A DNA stretch of 52,782 bases from Verrucomicrobiota bacterium (lineage in GTDB: Bacteria > Verrucomicrobiota > Verrucomicrobiia > Verrucomicrobiales > DEV007): contig JAJRVS010000214.1 in the NCBI GenBank assembly GCA_024277195.1, forward strand, positions 1 through 52,782, given 5' to 3'. The translations under genes were made by a program, and so were the position numbers. The notes below the pieces were generated by a model. That model saw only the letters and a program-made list of their open reading frames with translations. It did no database searches and was not told the origin of the DNA. This document shows, piece by piece, positions 8,302-17,502 of the stretch. Positions within the stretch are counted from its first letter, which is position 1. Each line of letters starts with the position of its first letter.

Positions 8302-9738
8302 ATGCGGACGCGTTTTCCGTTTCGTTACGGCATCGCATCAATGTCCGATGTGCCCCACATCTTCCTGCGTGCCGAAGTCGAAATCGATGGCCAGGCCTCC
8401 ATCGGTATCAGCGCCGAAGGCCTGCCACCCAAGTGGTTTACAAAAATTGCCGATGCCACGGCCGAGGACGAGCTGCAAGCTATGCTCGAAAGCATCACCC
8501 GCGCAGCCGATCTGGCCGAAGCGATGGATCAACAAGTGAACTTGTTCGATTTTTGGAAACAGCTTTATCATCAACAAAGCGAATGGGCAAAACAACATCA
8601 AGTGCCGCCTCTGCTCTCTCAGTTTGGGGTCAGCTTGGTCGAACGTGCTCTGATTGACGCCTTCTGCCGAGCCAAAGAAACCCCCTTTGCCCATGCGCTC
8701 GCGCAAAATCTGTTTGGCATCCAACTCGACGAGCTGCACCCAGAACTCGACAGTCGCAGCCCCGCTGACTTTTTGCCAGCTCCCGGCAAGCAGACGGCCA
8801 CCCTCATTGCCCGTCACACCATTGGCCTGACCGACGCTCTTACTGACATCGAAATCAGTGACGACGAACGTGTCAATGACGGTTTGCCCCAGGCTCTCGT
8901 GGATTGCATTGAGGCCTACTGGGTCAACTGGTTCAAAATCAAACTGTGCGGTGACCTGCAAACCGATCTTAATCGCATGGCCGCCCTGGCCGATCTTTTT
9001 GCCCGTCATGTGCCCGCTTACCACTTCACCCTCGACGGCAACGAACAATTCACCACGATTGAATCCTTCCGCGAGTATTGGCAGCAATGCCTCGCCGATC
9101 CACGGCTGAAAGAGTTCCTCTCGCCGTCACACCTGCTGTTCATCGAACAGGCTCTGCATCGGGATGAAGCCCTGGCCCCGCATGTGGCTGACGGTCTCGC
9201 AGCCTGGCCGGATGCGCCACCGCTCATCATTGACGAATCCGATGCCAGCTTGCAGTCCTGCGCCCGCGCGCTGGAACTCGGTTACGCCGGAACCAGTCAC
9301 AAAAGCTGCAAAGGTGTGTTCAAAAGCATCGCCAACGCCTGTTTGTTAAAACACCGGGCGCAACACGCCCCTGACGGCCCACTGCCCATTCTCAGCGGTG
9401 AAGATCTGGTCAACGTAGGGCCGGTTGCCCTGTTGCAGGATCTCACCGTCATGCACGCACTGGGAATCAAACACGTGGAACGCAACGGCCACCACTACAT
9501 GCGCGGACTCAGCGCCTTCCCTTCAACCTTACAGGATCAGATCCTGATCGACCACGCCGACCTCTATCACTCGGGGCCGGAGCAGATCCCCACTCTCGAC
9601 ATCCAGCAAGGCAAAATCAAAGTGCAAAGCCTGCTCGACGCCCCCTTCGGCACCAAGTTCCGCATCGATCAAGTCATGCCCGACTGGCAATGGCTGTCCT
9701 CGGACGAAATCAAGCTATCCCATTTGATTGCTCCCTAG
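8302..9738 (+). CDS. Enolase-superfamily (mandelate racemase-like) enzyme
   Basis: Enolase-superfamily enzymes abstract a proton alpha to a carboxylate, often on sugar acids. The 478-residue product shows the barrel motifs in order: FKIKL (the KxK position), LDGNEQF (first metal Asp), LLFIEQAL (Glu), LIIDESDAS (third metal-ligand Asp) and SHKSCKGVFKS (the second general base Lys). The frame is open back to the symporter stop at 8239-8241, in the same frame. The peptide encoded at 8257-8301 (ISTLRLINIDFHVVH) looks like a natural N-terminal strand preceding RFPFRYGIAS, yet has no ATG, GTG or TTG. The start may be a rare codon such as ATT (8257). Dehydratase versus epimerase activity cannot be told from sequence. 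Confidence 0.8.
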   Translation: MRTRFPFRYGIASMSDVPHIFLRAEVEIDGQASIGISAEGLPPKWFTKIADATAEDELQAMLESITRAADLAEAMDQQVNLFDFWKQLYHQQSEWAKQHQVPPLLSQFGVSLVERALIDAFCRAKETPFAHALAQNLFGIQLDELHPELDSRSPADFLPAPGKQTATLIARHTIGLTDALTDIEISDDERVNDGLPQALVDCIEAYWVNWFKIKLCGDLQTDLNRMAALADLFARHVPAYHFTLDGNEQFTTIESFREYWQQCLADPRLKEFLSPSHLLFIEQALHRDEALAPHVADGLAAWPDAPPLIIDESDASLQSCARALELGYAGTSHKSCKGVFKSIANACLLKHRAQHAPDGPLPILSGEDLVNVGPVALLQDLTVMHALGIKHVERNGHHYMRGLSAFPSTLQDQILIDHADLYHSGPEQIPTLDIQQGKIKVQSLLDAPFGTKFRIDQVMPDWQWLSSDEIKLSHLIAP

Positions 9739-9914
9739 AGCTTCAGCGGGCATCAAAAGATCTTCTTCCGCTAGCAAAAATTCCGGTTTACAAATCCATA
9801 AAACCGTTTAAATTCGGCGCTCCAAGAGCACTATCAATCGCCGTAGGTCCCTGGGTTCTGGTCAAAAACCAGTAACAACTGCTCTCCAGGGGAAACCCGG
9901 CAACCAAAAAAAAT

Positions 9915-10994
9915 ATGTCAGACACCGTTAAATTAGCTCGTTTCGAGATCCCAAACCGTCTTGTTAAAGACGAAGATACCGCCACCGATACCTTCGCCAA
10001 GTTCACCGCAGAACCTTTCGAAGCCGGATACGGCCACACCATCGGCAACTCACTTCGCCGGGTTTTGCTTTCCTCACTAGAGGGAGCCGCCATCACTTCC
10101 GTGCGCATCACCGGTGCCCAGCACGAATTCACCTCGATTCCCGGCGTGAAAGAAGATGTGACTGAGATCATTCTCAACTTGAAGCAAATCCGCTTCAAAC
10201 ATTTCGAAAACAAAGAGCCTGCGACTCTTTCCATCAATGTCACCAAAGACGGCAAAGTGACTGCGGGTGACATCGAAGCGATTTCCCAATACGAAATCGT
10301 CAACAAAAAGCAGCTTATCTGCACCCTCGACCGCAAAACCAAATTTCAAATGGAAATGGAAGTTCGTGTCGGTCGTGGTTTTAACACCGGTGAAGACAAC
10401 AAACACCCGGAAATGCCAATCGGCGTGATCGCCATTGATTCGATTTTCTCACCCGTTCGCCGGGTCAAATACGCAGTGGTAAACACTCGTGTGGGTCAGC
10501 GCACCGACTACGACAAGGTCATCCTCGAAGTCACCACCGACGGCCGCATGGATCCGCCGGATGCCCTGCTTCAGGCTTCTGCTATTCTGCGTCGTCACTT
10601 GGACGTGTTTGTCGACTACGACGACGATCTGGTGGAATTCGAGGAAGCACCGGAATCACAGAGCGAAGAAAACGCCGAGTTGAAGAAACTGCTCAATATG
10701 AGCGTCAACGAAATCGAGCTTTCGGTTCGTGCCGCTAATTGCCTGAACAACGCCAACATCACATCGGTTGGACAACTGGCAATGAAAAGCGAAGCAGAAA
10801 TGCTCAAATACCGTAACTTCGGTAAAAAATCGCTTAACGAAATCAAAGACAAACTGGCTGAGCTGGGACTGTCTCTGGGAATGGCTTTCGATCCAGTTCT
10901 GCTGGAAACTCCTTTTGGAGCTCCTCTGCTGGCCACCGAAGCGAAACCTGACGAAGGTCCGGGCCTCGCATCGCTTATCAATCAAAACATTTAA
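9915..10994 (+). CDS. rpoA: RNA polymerase alpha subunit
   Basis: The 359-residue protein has the N-terminal dimerisation domain with FEAGYGHTIGNSLRRVLLSS and IPGVKEDV. The C-terminal domain follows at about 255-325 (LSVRAANCLNNANITSVGQL, LNEIKDKLAELGL) and contacts UP elements and activators. It directs assembly of core polymerase. rplQ follows 19 bp downstream, the usual order. The upstream neighbour is an enolase-superfamily gene rather than rpsD, rpsK or rpsM. The 176-bp leader (9739-9914) holds a small hairpin (CTGGT/ACCAG, 9858-9872) but no evident Shine-Dalgarno sequence. Confidence 0.98.
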   Translation: MSDTVKLARFEIPNRLVKDEDTATDTFAKFTAEPFEAGYGHTIGNSLRRVLLSSLEGAAITSVRITGAQHEFTSIPGVKEDVTEIILNLKQIRFKHFENKEPATLSINVTKDGKVTAGDIEAISQYEIVNKKQLICTLDRKTKFQMEMEVRVGRGFNTGEDNKHPEMPIGVIAIDSIFSPVRRVKYAVVNTRVGQRTDYDKVILEVTTDGRMDPPDALLQASAILRRHLDVFVDYDDDLVEFEEAPESQSEENAELKKLLNMSVNEIELSVRAANCLNNANITSVGQLAMKSEAEMLKYRNFGKKSLNEIKDKLAELGLSLGMAFDPVLLETPFGAPLLATEAKPDEGPGLASLINQNI

Positions 10995-11013
10995 TCTTTA
11001 GTAAAACAGACTC

Positions 11014-11427
11014 ATGAGACATAGACGCAAAACCGTCAAACTGCAGCGATCTACCGCACACCGGAAGTCCCTGCTTGCCAACCTGACCTGTAGCCTGATC
11101 GAGCACGGACGCATCAAAACGACTTTGGCCAAAGCCAAAGCCCTGCGCCCGGTCGTCGAACGCATGGTGACACTGGGTAAAACCAATACCTTGCACACTC
11201 GCCGCCGGTCGATCTCCCTGCTTGGCAGCAACCAACTGGCACAGCGCTCCACCAAAACCTTGTTCGAAAAAATCGCCCCGGCATCAGCAGATCGCCAGGG
11301 AGGTTACACCCGAATCACCAAACTCGGTCAACGTCAGAGTGACTCCGCTCCGATGGCTTTCATCGAGTGGGTCGACGTGCCACACGCAGGCGCCGAAGAC
11401 GAAAATGATCTCAGCGAAGACAGCTAG
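11014..11427 (+). CDS. rplQ: 50S ribosomal protein L17
   Basis: L17 is a large-subunit protein near the peptide exit tunnel. The 137-residue product begins MRHRRKTVKLQRSTAHRKSL and has the family phrases IKTTLAKAKALRP and GYTRITKLGQRQSD. The C-terminal extension after MAFIEWVD is acidic and slightly longer than in short L17 proteins. It is cotranscribed with rpoA and followed by a strong intrinsic terminator at 11453-11486. Confidence 0.97.
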   Translation: MRHRRKTVKLQRSTAHRKSLLANLTCSLIEHGRIKTTLAKAKALRPVVERMVTLGKTNTLHTRRRSISLLGSNQLAQRSTKTLFEKIAPASADRQGGYTRITKLGQRQSDSAPMAFIEWVDVPHAGAEDENDLSEDS

Positions 11428-11452
11428 AACTACTTCGTTTCAACGATCAAAC

Positions 11453-11486
11453 AAAAACGCTCTCTGGAAACAGAGAGCGTTTTTTT
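11453..11486. terminator. Bidirectional intrinsic terminator after rplQ
   Basis: A perfect 10-bp stem (ACGCTCTCTG, loop GAAA, CAGAGAGCGT; 11457-11480) is followed by six T on the plus strand and preceded by an A-run that gives a T-tract on the minus strand. It lies between the convergent ends of rplQ and the heme-binding protein gene (stop at 11500), so it probably serves both. Confidence 0.93.
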
Positions 11487-11499
11487 GTGCCCATCTCAT

Positions 11500-13986
11500 T
11501 CATTTAAACATCGGGTCATCCGGGTTCCCCTGTGACAACAAATACGCCAACAAATCCAACACATCATCCTTGCTCAAGCTATAAGTCAAACCCGGCGGCA
11601 TCATCGACACTTCCGATTCCTTCTGCCCCTGTAAATCCTTGCGATCGATGCTCACCGTATCACTGGGGTCAATCATATTCACATTCACCTGGATCTTATC
11701 CCCATTCAGATTCATGATCCGCCCGACAATCGAAGATCCATCCTTTTTAGTAAAAACCGTCGCCCCGTATTGGTCACTGATGACCTTACTCGGCTCAATA
11801 ATCGACTCCAATAAATCACGCGGGCTGAACTTGCCTCCCGCACTGGTCAAATCCGGCCCGATCGCCCCGCCCTCCTGTTTGAATCGATGACAAGCAAAAC
11901 AAGTGCCTGCACCGAACATCTGACGACCGTTACTGAAACTGCGCCCACTCTCCAAACCCACATTGATCACATCATCAAAATCGGACACCTTCCACGCTTT
12001 GACAAAACTGCGTGCTTCAAAGGTGAATTGTGGTGTTTTGCTGTCTGGTTTGGCCGCGATCAGCGCCTTTAAAGCCACTTTCTCTTCCTCCGGCAAGTTA
12101 GCCAGGGCGTCCTTCTTCATATTCGCCACAAATAGACCAAAACTCGCCCCGCCTTTATAACCTGCCGCCAAGGTGAACCATTTGAAGAAATCCTCCCGCA
12201 GCGGCCTTACCCAACCTGTTTTCAAATGACGCAGAGACTTGGCATAAGCCATTTGCTCTTCCTGCGAAGGAGCAGCTTTTAACAACGCAATGCCTTTCGC
12301 TGCCGCGTTCGGAGCTTGCAAATAAACCAGCAACTGCAACAACTCGGAATTCAGTTCCGGTGAGTTCGCTGGCAAAAAAGCATCCAGGCGGGCAGTGGTT
12401 CCCTGCCGGATTTTATCATCCGGCGCGCCCATCCGGATAAAAACCAAACTGTAGGCCCGGACCAAATCCACCCGTCGTTTTTCGCTCAAAGCTTTCCAAT
12501 CGATCTGGTGCAATCGCGCCAACAACTTAACTTGCAAGGACGGATCCCCGTGCCGTGCCAATGCAATCGCTCCGTTGATCGCCGCCGCTGGATCTTTCTC
12601 CGTCAATACCCGTTTCTGCCATGTCACCACCGGCTGACTCTCCACTGCAATTCGCGCAGCAAAACGCAGAAAACGATCAGGATCCCCCAAAAACGGCCAG
12701 GCTCTTGCCAGAGCCTGGGGCTCTTTTTTGCCATGAAAAGCTTCCAGACTTTTTCTCACATCAGCAAGTTTGCTCGCAGGCAATCCAAGATTCTCTCCCT
12801 GCTTTTCATCGCCCACATAAGTCACTCGATACAACCCCGATTGCACCCGACGCCCTCCCACAGTGAAATACATCGCCCCATCGTTCGGGTGAATCAAAAT
12901 ATCGGTCAGAGGCAGTGGTCGGCCAGTGATGAACTCTTCAAACTCTGCCGTATAACTTGCCCCCCTGGGTTTCAAATGCACCGCATACAGCTTGCCGTAA
13001 CTCCAGTCACAGGCATAAAAAGCATCTTGATATTTCTTTGGGAATTTAGCTCCAAAGCCAAAACCCACTCCGGTCGGGGATCCCGGGCCAATATCCAATA
13101 CTGCCGGCAAACTGTCGGGATAATATGCAGGCCATTTGCCACCACCATTACGCCAGCCAAATTCCGCCCCACTGGTCACATGATTGATCCTCGTCGGCCG
13201 GTACCAAGGGGTGTTCATGTCCCACTCCATGTCGGCGTCATAAGTGAACAGTTCCCCATTACGGTCAAAAGCCGCGTCATATTGATTGCGAAAACCAGTG
13301 GCGATCAATTCCCAATTTTCACCATCGGGGTCGGTCTTGGCGATCCAGCCACCTGGAGCCTTGGTATTTTTCATGAATCCCTTACCATAAGGACGCGGCA
13401 GCAACTGGTCTTCGTCCCACACCTGCGGCACCCGCGAGGCATTGAGATCGGTCACCGGCGTCTGGTCACCAATCACCACGTAGAGCGATGCGCCATCCGG
13501 TCCGAGCAAAACCGCATGCGGCCCATGCTCCCCCCCCGCATCGGCAAATTTGCGCAGCAACTTCACTTGGTCGAATTGATCATCGCCATTGGTATCTTTT
13601 AGCCGATACAAACCACGTCCCTGGTTGACCTTGCCATTCACCACCACATAAAGGCTATCAAAAGCAAACAGCAGCCCCTGCGCTTCGCCAATATCGAGAT
13701 CGATTTTTTCGATATCCCCCTGAGACAAAGTCTCGCCCGGCTTGGGCGGATTCATTCGATAGAGAGTGCCATACTGGTCAGAAGTAATCAACCTGCCGCG
13801 GTTGTCATAACACATGCTCACCCACGATCCCTGCTCCTCCTTCGGCACCGAATACAACAGCTCCACCTTGAAACCTTCTTTCACCTTCAACTCCGCCACC
13901 GGCGTCGCCTCCTGGCCTTGGACAACTCCTATCAAGGAAACAATAACGAACGAAGCAAGGGCTGATTTTAAAAACGAACGGGGCAT
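11500..13986 (-). CDS. PVC-type membrane-bound dehydrogenase with C-terminal heme domain
   Basis: I chose the start at 13986 because the product then begins with a signal peptide (MPRSFLKSALASFVIVSLIGVVQGQ); an upstream in-frame ATG at 14079 gives an unlikely leader. The 828-residue protein has an N-terminal propeller of the glucose/sorbosone-dehydrogenase-like type (SMCYDNRGRLITSDQYGTLY, GFRNQYDAAFD). A helical HEAT-like middle follows, and then a cytochrome c domain with CFACH (696-700) and candidate axial Met in SMMPPG (about 795). This architecture is typical of Planctomycetota and Verrucomicrobiota. It probably oxidises a sugar or alcohol in the periplasm and passes electrons to the heme; the substrate is unknown. 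Confidence 0.88.
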   Translation of the reverse strand: MPRSFLKSALASFVIVSLIGVVQGQEATPVAELKVKEGFKVELLYSVPKEEQGSWVSMCYDNRGRLITSDQYGTLYRMNPPKPGETLSQGDIEKIDLDIGEAQGLLFAFDSLYVVVNGKVNQGRGLYRLKDTNGDDQFDQVKLLRKFADAGGEHGPHAVLLGPDGASLYVVIGDQTPVTDLNASRVPQVWDEDQLLPRPYGKGFMKNTKAPGGWIAKTDPDGENWELIATGFRNQYDAAFDRNGELFTYDADMEWDMNTPWYRPTRINHVTSGAEFGWRNGGGKWPAYYPDSLPAVLDIGPGSPTGVGFGFGAKFPKKYQDAFYACDWSYGKLYAVHLKPRGASYTAEFEEFITGRPLPLTDILIHPNDGAMYFTVGGRRVQSGLYRVTYVGDEKQGENLGLPASKLADVRKSLEAFHGKKEPQALARAWPFLGDPDRFLRFAARIAVESQPVVTWQKRVLTEKDPAAAINGAIALARHGDPSLQVKLLARLHQIDWKALSEKRRVDLVRAYSLVFIRMGAPDDKIRQGTTARLDAFLPANSPELNSELLQLLVYLQAPNAAAKGIALLKAAPSQEEQMAYAKSLRHLKTGWVRPLREDFFKWFTLAAGYKGGASFGLFVANMKKDALANLPEEEKVALKALIAAKPDSKTPQFTFEARSFVKAWKVSDFDDVINVGLESGRSFSNGRQMFGAGTCFACHRFKQEGGAIGPDLTSAGGKFSPRDLLESIIEPSKVISDQYGATVFTKKDGSSIVGRIMNLNGDKIQVNVNMIDPSDTVSIDRKDLQGQKESEVSMMPPGLTYSLSKDDVLDLLAYLLSQGNPDDPMFK

Positions 13987-14212
13987 AATAATGAACTGAA
14001 TAAAACAAAAAAGCACCAAACCAGCCAAAGACAAGCGCGGTGTGCAAGCTAATGCCTCCAGGCCCTCTCCTGAAGACAAAAAACCAACAAAGCAGACCGC
14101 TGATCACCGGGATAGGTGCGAATAAAATAGGTTCTTCATCCTCTATTGTTAAATCACAAGAGTGCAAACGACGGCAAAAAACCATCTATTCTTCACAAAA
14201 CAGACATCCATC

Positions 14213-14246
14213 TTATCCGTATTCATCCGTGAAATCCGTGGTTAAA
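14213..14246. repeat. ATCCG-type intergenic repeat, copy 2
   Basis: ATCCGTATTCATCCGTGAAATCCGTGGTTAAAA-like tract; it corresponds to 193-225 with G/A and C/T substitutions in each ATCCG unit. It lies just beyond the stop of the MocA oxidoreductase at 14268. The rest of the 13987-14267 gap shows nothing recognisable. Confidence 0.6.
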
Positions 14247-14267
14247 ATTCTTATAGAATTCTTCCCC

Positions 14268-15632
14268 CTATCCCAACACCCATCCCTTACGATACTCCCT
14301 ACCCAGATACTTCTCCGCATCCGGTGCATTCGGAAACTTCATATTTTTCGCATCCCATTCGAGTTTTTTACCCGCCCGGAATGCCACATTGCCAAGATGG
14401 TTAGCCTCAGTCAAGGGGCCGGCATAAGAAAAAGGTGAGCCCGTTGGTGAGCAGGTCTTACAAGCCAGTATCCACTCTTCATGATGACCCGGCGATTTGG
14501 CAATCGTTTGGGGAGGATACTGGAAATCTTTAAAGTCCGCCTCCGGCAATAAAAGGTGTTTGCTATAATCAGCCAGAAGCATTCCTTTATCGCCAATAAA
14601 CAGAGTCCCGTTGGCCCATTGGGGAATTCCCTTTTCATGCCAGATTTTAGGTTTCTCAGAACCCTGATGCCAAGTCAATGAAACCGGCGACATGTTGCCC
14701 CGGGCTCCATATTCATATTTGGCCCACATCGATGCTGGCGCGATTTCCGCATGAGCGGGTGGCCCTCCTGCTTCGATCGATAGTGGCGCGTCCAGGTTCA
14801 AAGCCCAGAATGGCAGGTCGTTACGGTGACTACCCAAATCCGACATCGTGCCGTTGCCAAAATCCCACCACCGATACCACTTGGGTCCAGGGAAATACAC
14901 ATCGTTATAAGGGCGGAACGGAGCTGGCCCCACCCACAGATCCCAATCCAAAGTATCCGGTGGAGTCATCGCCTCCTTAGGTCGTTCCTGGGTCGAAACG
15001 ATGTCCTTGTTTTTCTTCGCATCCTCCGGCGACTGCCAACCCCAGGCCCGTGACACCCAAACGTGCGCCTCCGTCACCTTGCCAATCGCTCCCGACTGAA
15101 CCAGCTCAACCACCCTACGGTAGTTCTCCCCTGCGTGAATCTGGGTTCCCATCTGCGTGGCCACGCCCGCATCGGCTGCCGCTTGAGTGATGATCCGAGC
15201 TTCGTGAACATCACGGGTGATCGGTTTTTCACAATAAACATGTTTTTTCTGCTGCAAGGCCGGCAGTGTAGCAAAAGCATGGGTGTGCTCGGTGGTGCTC
15301 ACCACCACCGCATCAAACTCCCCTTCCTTGAGATTGTCATAAAGAGAACGGAAATCCTTAAAAGTCTTAGCTTTAGAATGTTGCTGTTTGGCTTTACCAA
15401 GATTCACCGCGTTGACATCACAAAGAGCAACAATGTTCTCCTCGCTGACTTTTTTGAGGTTGCTGCCACCCCGGCCTCCGACCCCAATAACCGCTACGTT
15501 CATTTTGGAGGCTGGCGACTGACAGGAAACAATGGCAGGAAAACCCAAGGACGCCGCTCCGACGGAAACACCTGCTTGAAGAAACCGCCTGCGTGAGGCG
15601 CCTGATAGAGAGGGGGATTTTTCTGATTTCAT
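14268..15632 (-). CDS. Tat-exported Gfo/Idh/MocA-family oxidoreductase
   Basis: The 454-residue protein starts with a twin-arginine signal (SRRRFLQAG, residues 13-21, followed by a hydrophobic stretch to FPAIVSC). A Rossmann fold follows with [11 protein letters not shown] (47-56) and the family motif [12 protein letters not shown] (134-145), whose Lys is normally catalytic. Such enzymes oxidise or epimerise sugars with a tightly bound NAD(P). Export of this family by Tat with cofactor bound is common in Verrucomicrobiota and Planctomycetota. It stands alone, 184 bp from the divergent aldolase at 15817. The substrate is unknown. Confidence 0.88.
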   Translation of the reverse strand: MKSEKSPSLSGASRRRFLQAGVSVGAASLGFPAIVSCQSPASKMNVAVIGVGGRGGSNLKKVSEENIVALCDVNAVNLGKAKQQHSKAKTFKDFRSLYDNLKEGEFDAVVVSTTEHTHAFATLPALQQKKHVYCEKPITRDVHEARIITQAAADAGVATQMGTQIHAGENYRRVVELVQSGAIGKVTEAHVWVSRAWGWQSPEDAKKNKDIVSTQERPKEAMTPPDTLDWDLWVGPAPFRPYNDVYFPGPKWYRWWDFGNGTMSDLGSHRNDLPFWALNLDAPLSIEAGGPPAHAEIAPASMWAKYEYGARGNMSPVSLTWHQGSEKPKIWHEKGIPQWANGTLFIGDKGMLLADYSKHLLLPEADFKDFQYPPQTIAKSPGHHEEWILACKTCSPTGSPFSYAGPLTEANHLGNVAFRAGKKLEWDAKNMKFPNAPDAEKYLGREYRKGWVLG

Positions 15633-15816
15633 AAGGTGGATAATCTAAAGACCATTGCCCCTTCAGGTCAAGCCTTCCCTTTATTTTCAGGAGAAAAGCA
15701 AAAAAAGCAAAGCGCTTGCTCTGGTTCCATAAAGATACCAGCAAGCAAAACTTGCTTGTTGGCTCTCGAAGAATCAATTTACCCACGAAAACCAAACCCT
15801 TCTGCCCCACCCTCTT

Positions 15817-16608
15817 ATGAAAGCTGCCCGTATCCTGCGTGAAAAAATCGCCAATCAAGACCATATCACCACCGGCGCCCTCTGCACCTTTCACTTCTGG
15901 CCCGGCCTGGTGGAAATAGCGATGAAAGCCGGACTCGACTACCTGATCATCGACCTCGAGCATCTCACCTTTGACGCCACCATGGTCGCCGAAGCCTGCG
16001 CCATCGGTCGGCGACAGGACTTTCCCATCCTCATCCGGCCTCCCGCCGCAGAATTCACCCCCGTCCGGCTAGCCTTGGATCTCGGCCCTTGCGGTTTATT
16101 GATCCCCTACGTCGAATCCCTCGATACCATGGCAACCGTGCAAGACGCGGTATACATGCCCCCCCGTGGACGCCGCCGCCCGGGCGGGCAAGGCAATCTC
16201 TGGGTTTCGGATGTGAACTACGAAACCTGGAAAAACGAAGTTGAGGATCAACTCATCATCCTGCCACAAATCGAAAGTCGCAGTGGTCTCGAAAATGTCA
16301 CTGCTATTGCTGCGCACCCATTGACCACCTCCATCGCTGTCGGCCCCTACGATCTGTCCGCCAATCTAGGGGTATGCTGGAAACCAGAATCCGACGAATT
16401 GCAAAACGCCCTGAAAAAAATCCGTAACGCCGGACAAGCTGCAGGAAAAAACATGTGGATGATCGGCGACGGCTCCGAACTCGTCGCCCAAGGTTACAAC
16501 TTTCTCTGCATCGGCGAGCCCACCATGTTTCTGCAAAGTAAACTGGGTGAACTGAATAACTCCTGCAAAGGTTCTCACGATAGGCGCCCAGGTTCGTTAC
16601 AGTGTTGA
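15817..16608 (+). CDS. HpcH/HpaI-family class II aldolase, chimeric C-terminus
   Basis: These metal-dependent aldolases cleave 2-keto-3-deoxy acids to pyruvate and an aldehyde. The 263-residue protein shows IIDLEHL (H49), IRPP (R74), PQIES (E153, metal ligand) and GPYDLSANLG (D179, metal ligand), so the active site is complete. Good similarity ends near LGELNNS (about residue 250). The last residues, CKGSHDRRPGSLQC, are encoded by DNA that reads as the sialidase-like remnant in another frame. The original stop therefore seems lost or shifted. The enzyme may still be functional because the tail is peripheral. A Tat-exported MocA gene lies divergently upstream. Confidence 0.82.
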   Translation: MKAARILREKIANQDHITTGALCTFHFWPGLVEIAMKAGLDYLIIDLEHLTFDATMVAEACAIGRRQDFPILIRPPAAEFTPVRLALDLGPCGLLIPYVESLDTMATVQDAVYMPPRGRRRPGGQGNLWVSDVNYETWKNEVEDQLIILPQIESRSGLENVTAIAAHPLTTSIAVGPYDLSANLGVCWKPESDELQNALKKIRNAGQAAGKNMWMIGDGSELVAQGYNFLCIGEPTMFLQSKLGELNNSCKGSHDRRPGSLQC

Positions 16609-17417
16609 TGGGCACCAGCTCGAAGATATCAAGCGAGCCCATCAAACCGCCTACGCCGTACTTGATCCCAAGTCCGAAAAGTAGACAAAATGGCAACAGA
16701 TCAAAATGCCTGACGACGAACAGTTCAACTTCGCCCGCAGTGCCTGTGGCCAGTTCCTGGTTGAGCCAGACGGCAGTTTATTGTTGCCCTTCTACGTCGG
16801 TAAAGATGCTAAAACGCCCTGGTCCATCACGGTCGCCCGTTTTTCATTCGATGGCACACAGCTCAAGTATATCGAACACGGCAATGTCATGCCTTTGAAA
16901 ACAGGTCGGGGTTTTGGCGAACCTTCCCTGATCAAATTTCAAGGACGCTACCTTATAACCATCCGCAGCAACACCCGGGCCTACGTGACATCCGGCAGTG
17001 ACGGCTTGAACTATGAAACCCCCAAAGCCTGGACCTTTGATGACGGCAAAGAACTCGGCTCTTACTTACAATACCCAGCAACACTGGATGGCACACAGCG
17101 ACGGCTTGTTCCTACTCTACACCCGCCGTAGAGCCAACAACGATCACATCAACCGCCATCGTGCCCCTCTCTTCATCGCCCAGGTCGATCCTGCGAAACT
17201 CCAGGTGGTGCGTGAAAGCGAACAAGTCCTCGTACCCGAACGTGGAGCCATGATGGGTAATTTTGGAGCCACCAACGTCACGGCAGCCGAATCCTGGGCC
17301 GTCGTTTGTGAACACTTCCGCAAAGACGAAGCCCGCCAGCGCGGAGCAAAAGGGGCCCTATTTGTGTCCAGAGTGATCTGGTCAAAACCCAATCTATTGG
17401 TCAAAACAAGTAGGTGA
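16571..17417 (+). pseudogene. Sialidase/BNR-repeat-like protein, degraded
   Basis: Conceptual translation across two frames gives one continuous sialidase-like sequence. It starts at QVRYSVDG (16589) and is interrupted by TAG at 16682-16684, in the context EK*TKWQQIKMPD where Trp (TGG) would fit. It continues through FARSACGQFLVEPDGSLLLPFY and GFGEPSLIKFQGRYLITIRSN, then shifts frame at a tandem TTAC duplication (17062-17069). After that point SYNTQQHWMAHSDGLFLLYTRR and RHRAPLFIAQVDP read in the next frame to the TGA at 17415-17417. The N-terminal part and any signal peptide are missing. I infer a dead exo-glycosidase gene whose 5' end fused to the aldolase. Confidence 0.8.
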
Positions 17418-17470
17418 CTCGCCTCTTCTTTCCTACAGCCTAAACCCCTACAGCCTACCTACCTTCCCCC

Positions 17471-17502
17471 CTTGACCGCCAAAGCCTCGGCGAAGGAGGT
17501 TC
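17471..17502. repeat. CTTGACCG/AAGCCTC/GCGAAGGAGGTT repeat, copy 2
   Basis: This matches 3791-3822 and overlaps by two bases the stop codon of the GntR-type regulator (17501-17503). Its position at the 3' end of a minus-strand gene is the same as for copy 1. Confidence 0.5.

Noticed and set aside
8338-9087. 249-codon minus-strand open frame
   Set aside because: Antisense to the enolase-superfamily gene; a shadow of its codon pattern.
12508-13602. 364-codon plus-strand open frame
   Set aside because: It lies entirely opposite the heme-binding dehydrogenase gene, has no domain character and is rich in His, Arg and Pro as expected for an antisense shadow.
13805-14185. Minus-strand frame of 126 codons with hydrophobic start
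   Set aside because: It overlaps the start and signal peptide of the heme-binding protein in another frame; the hydrophobic run is probably coincidental.
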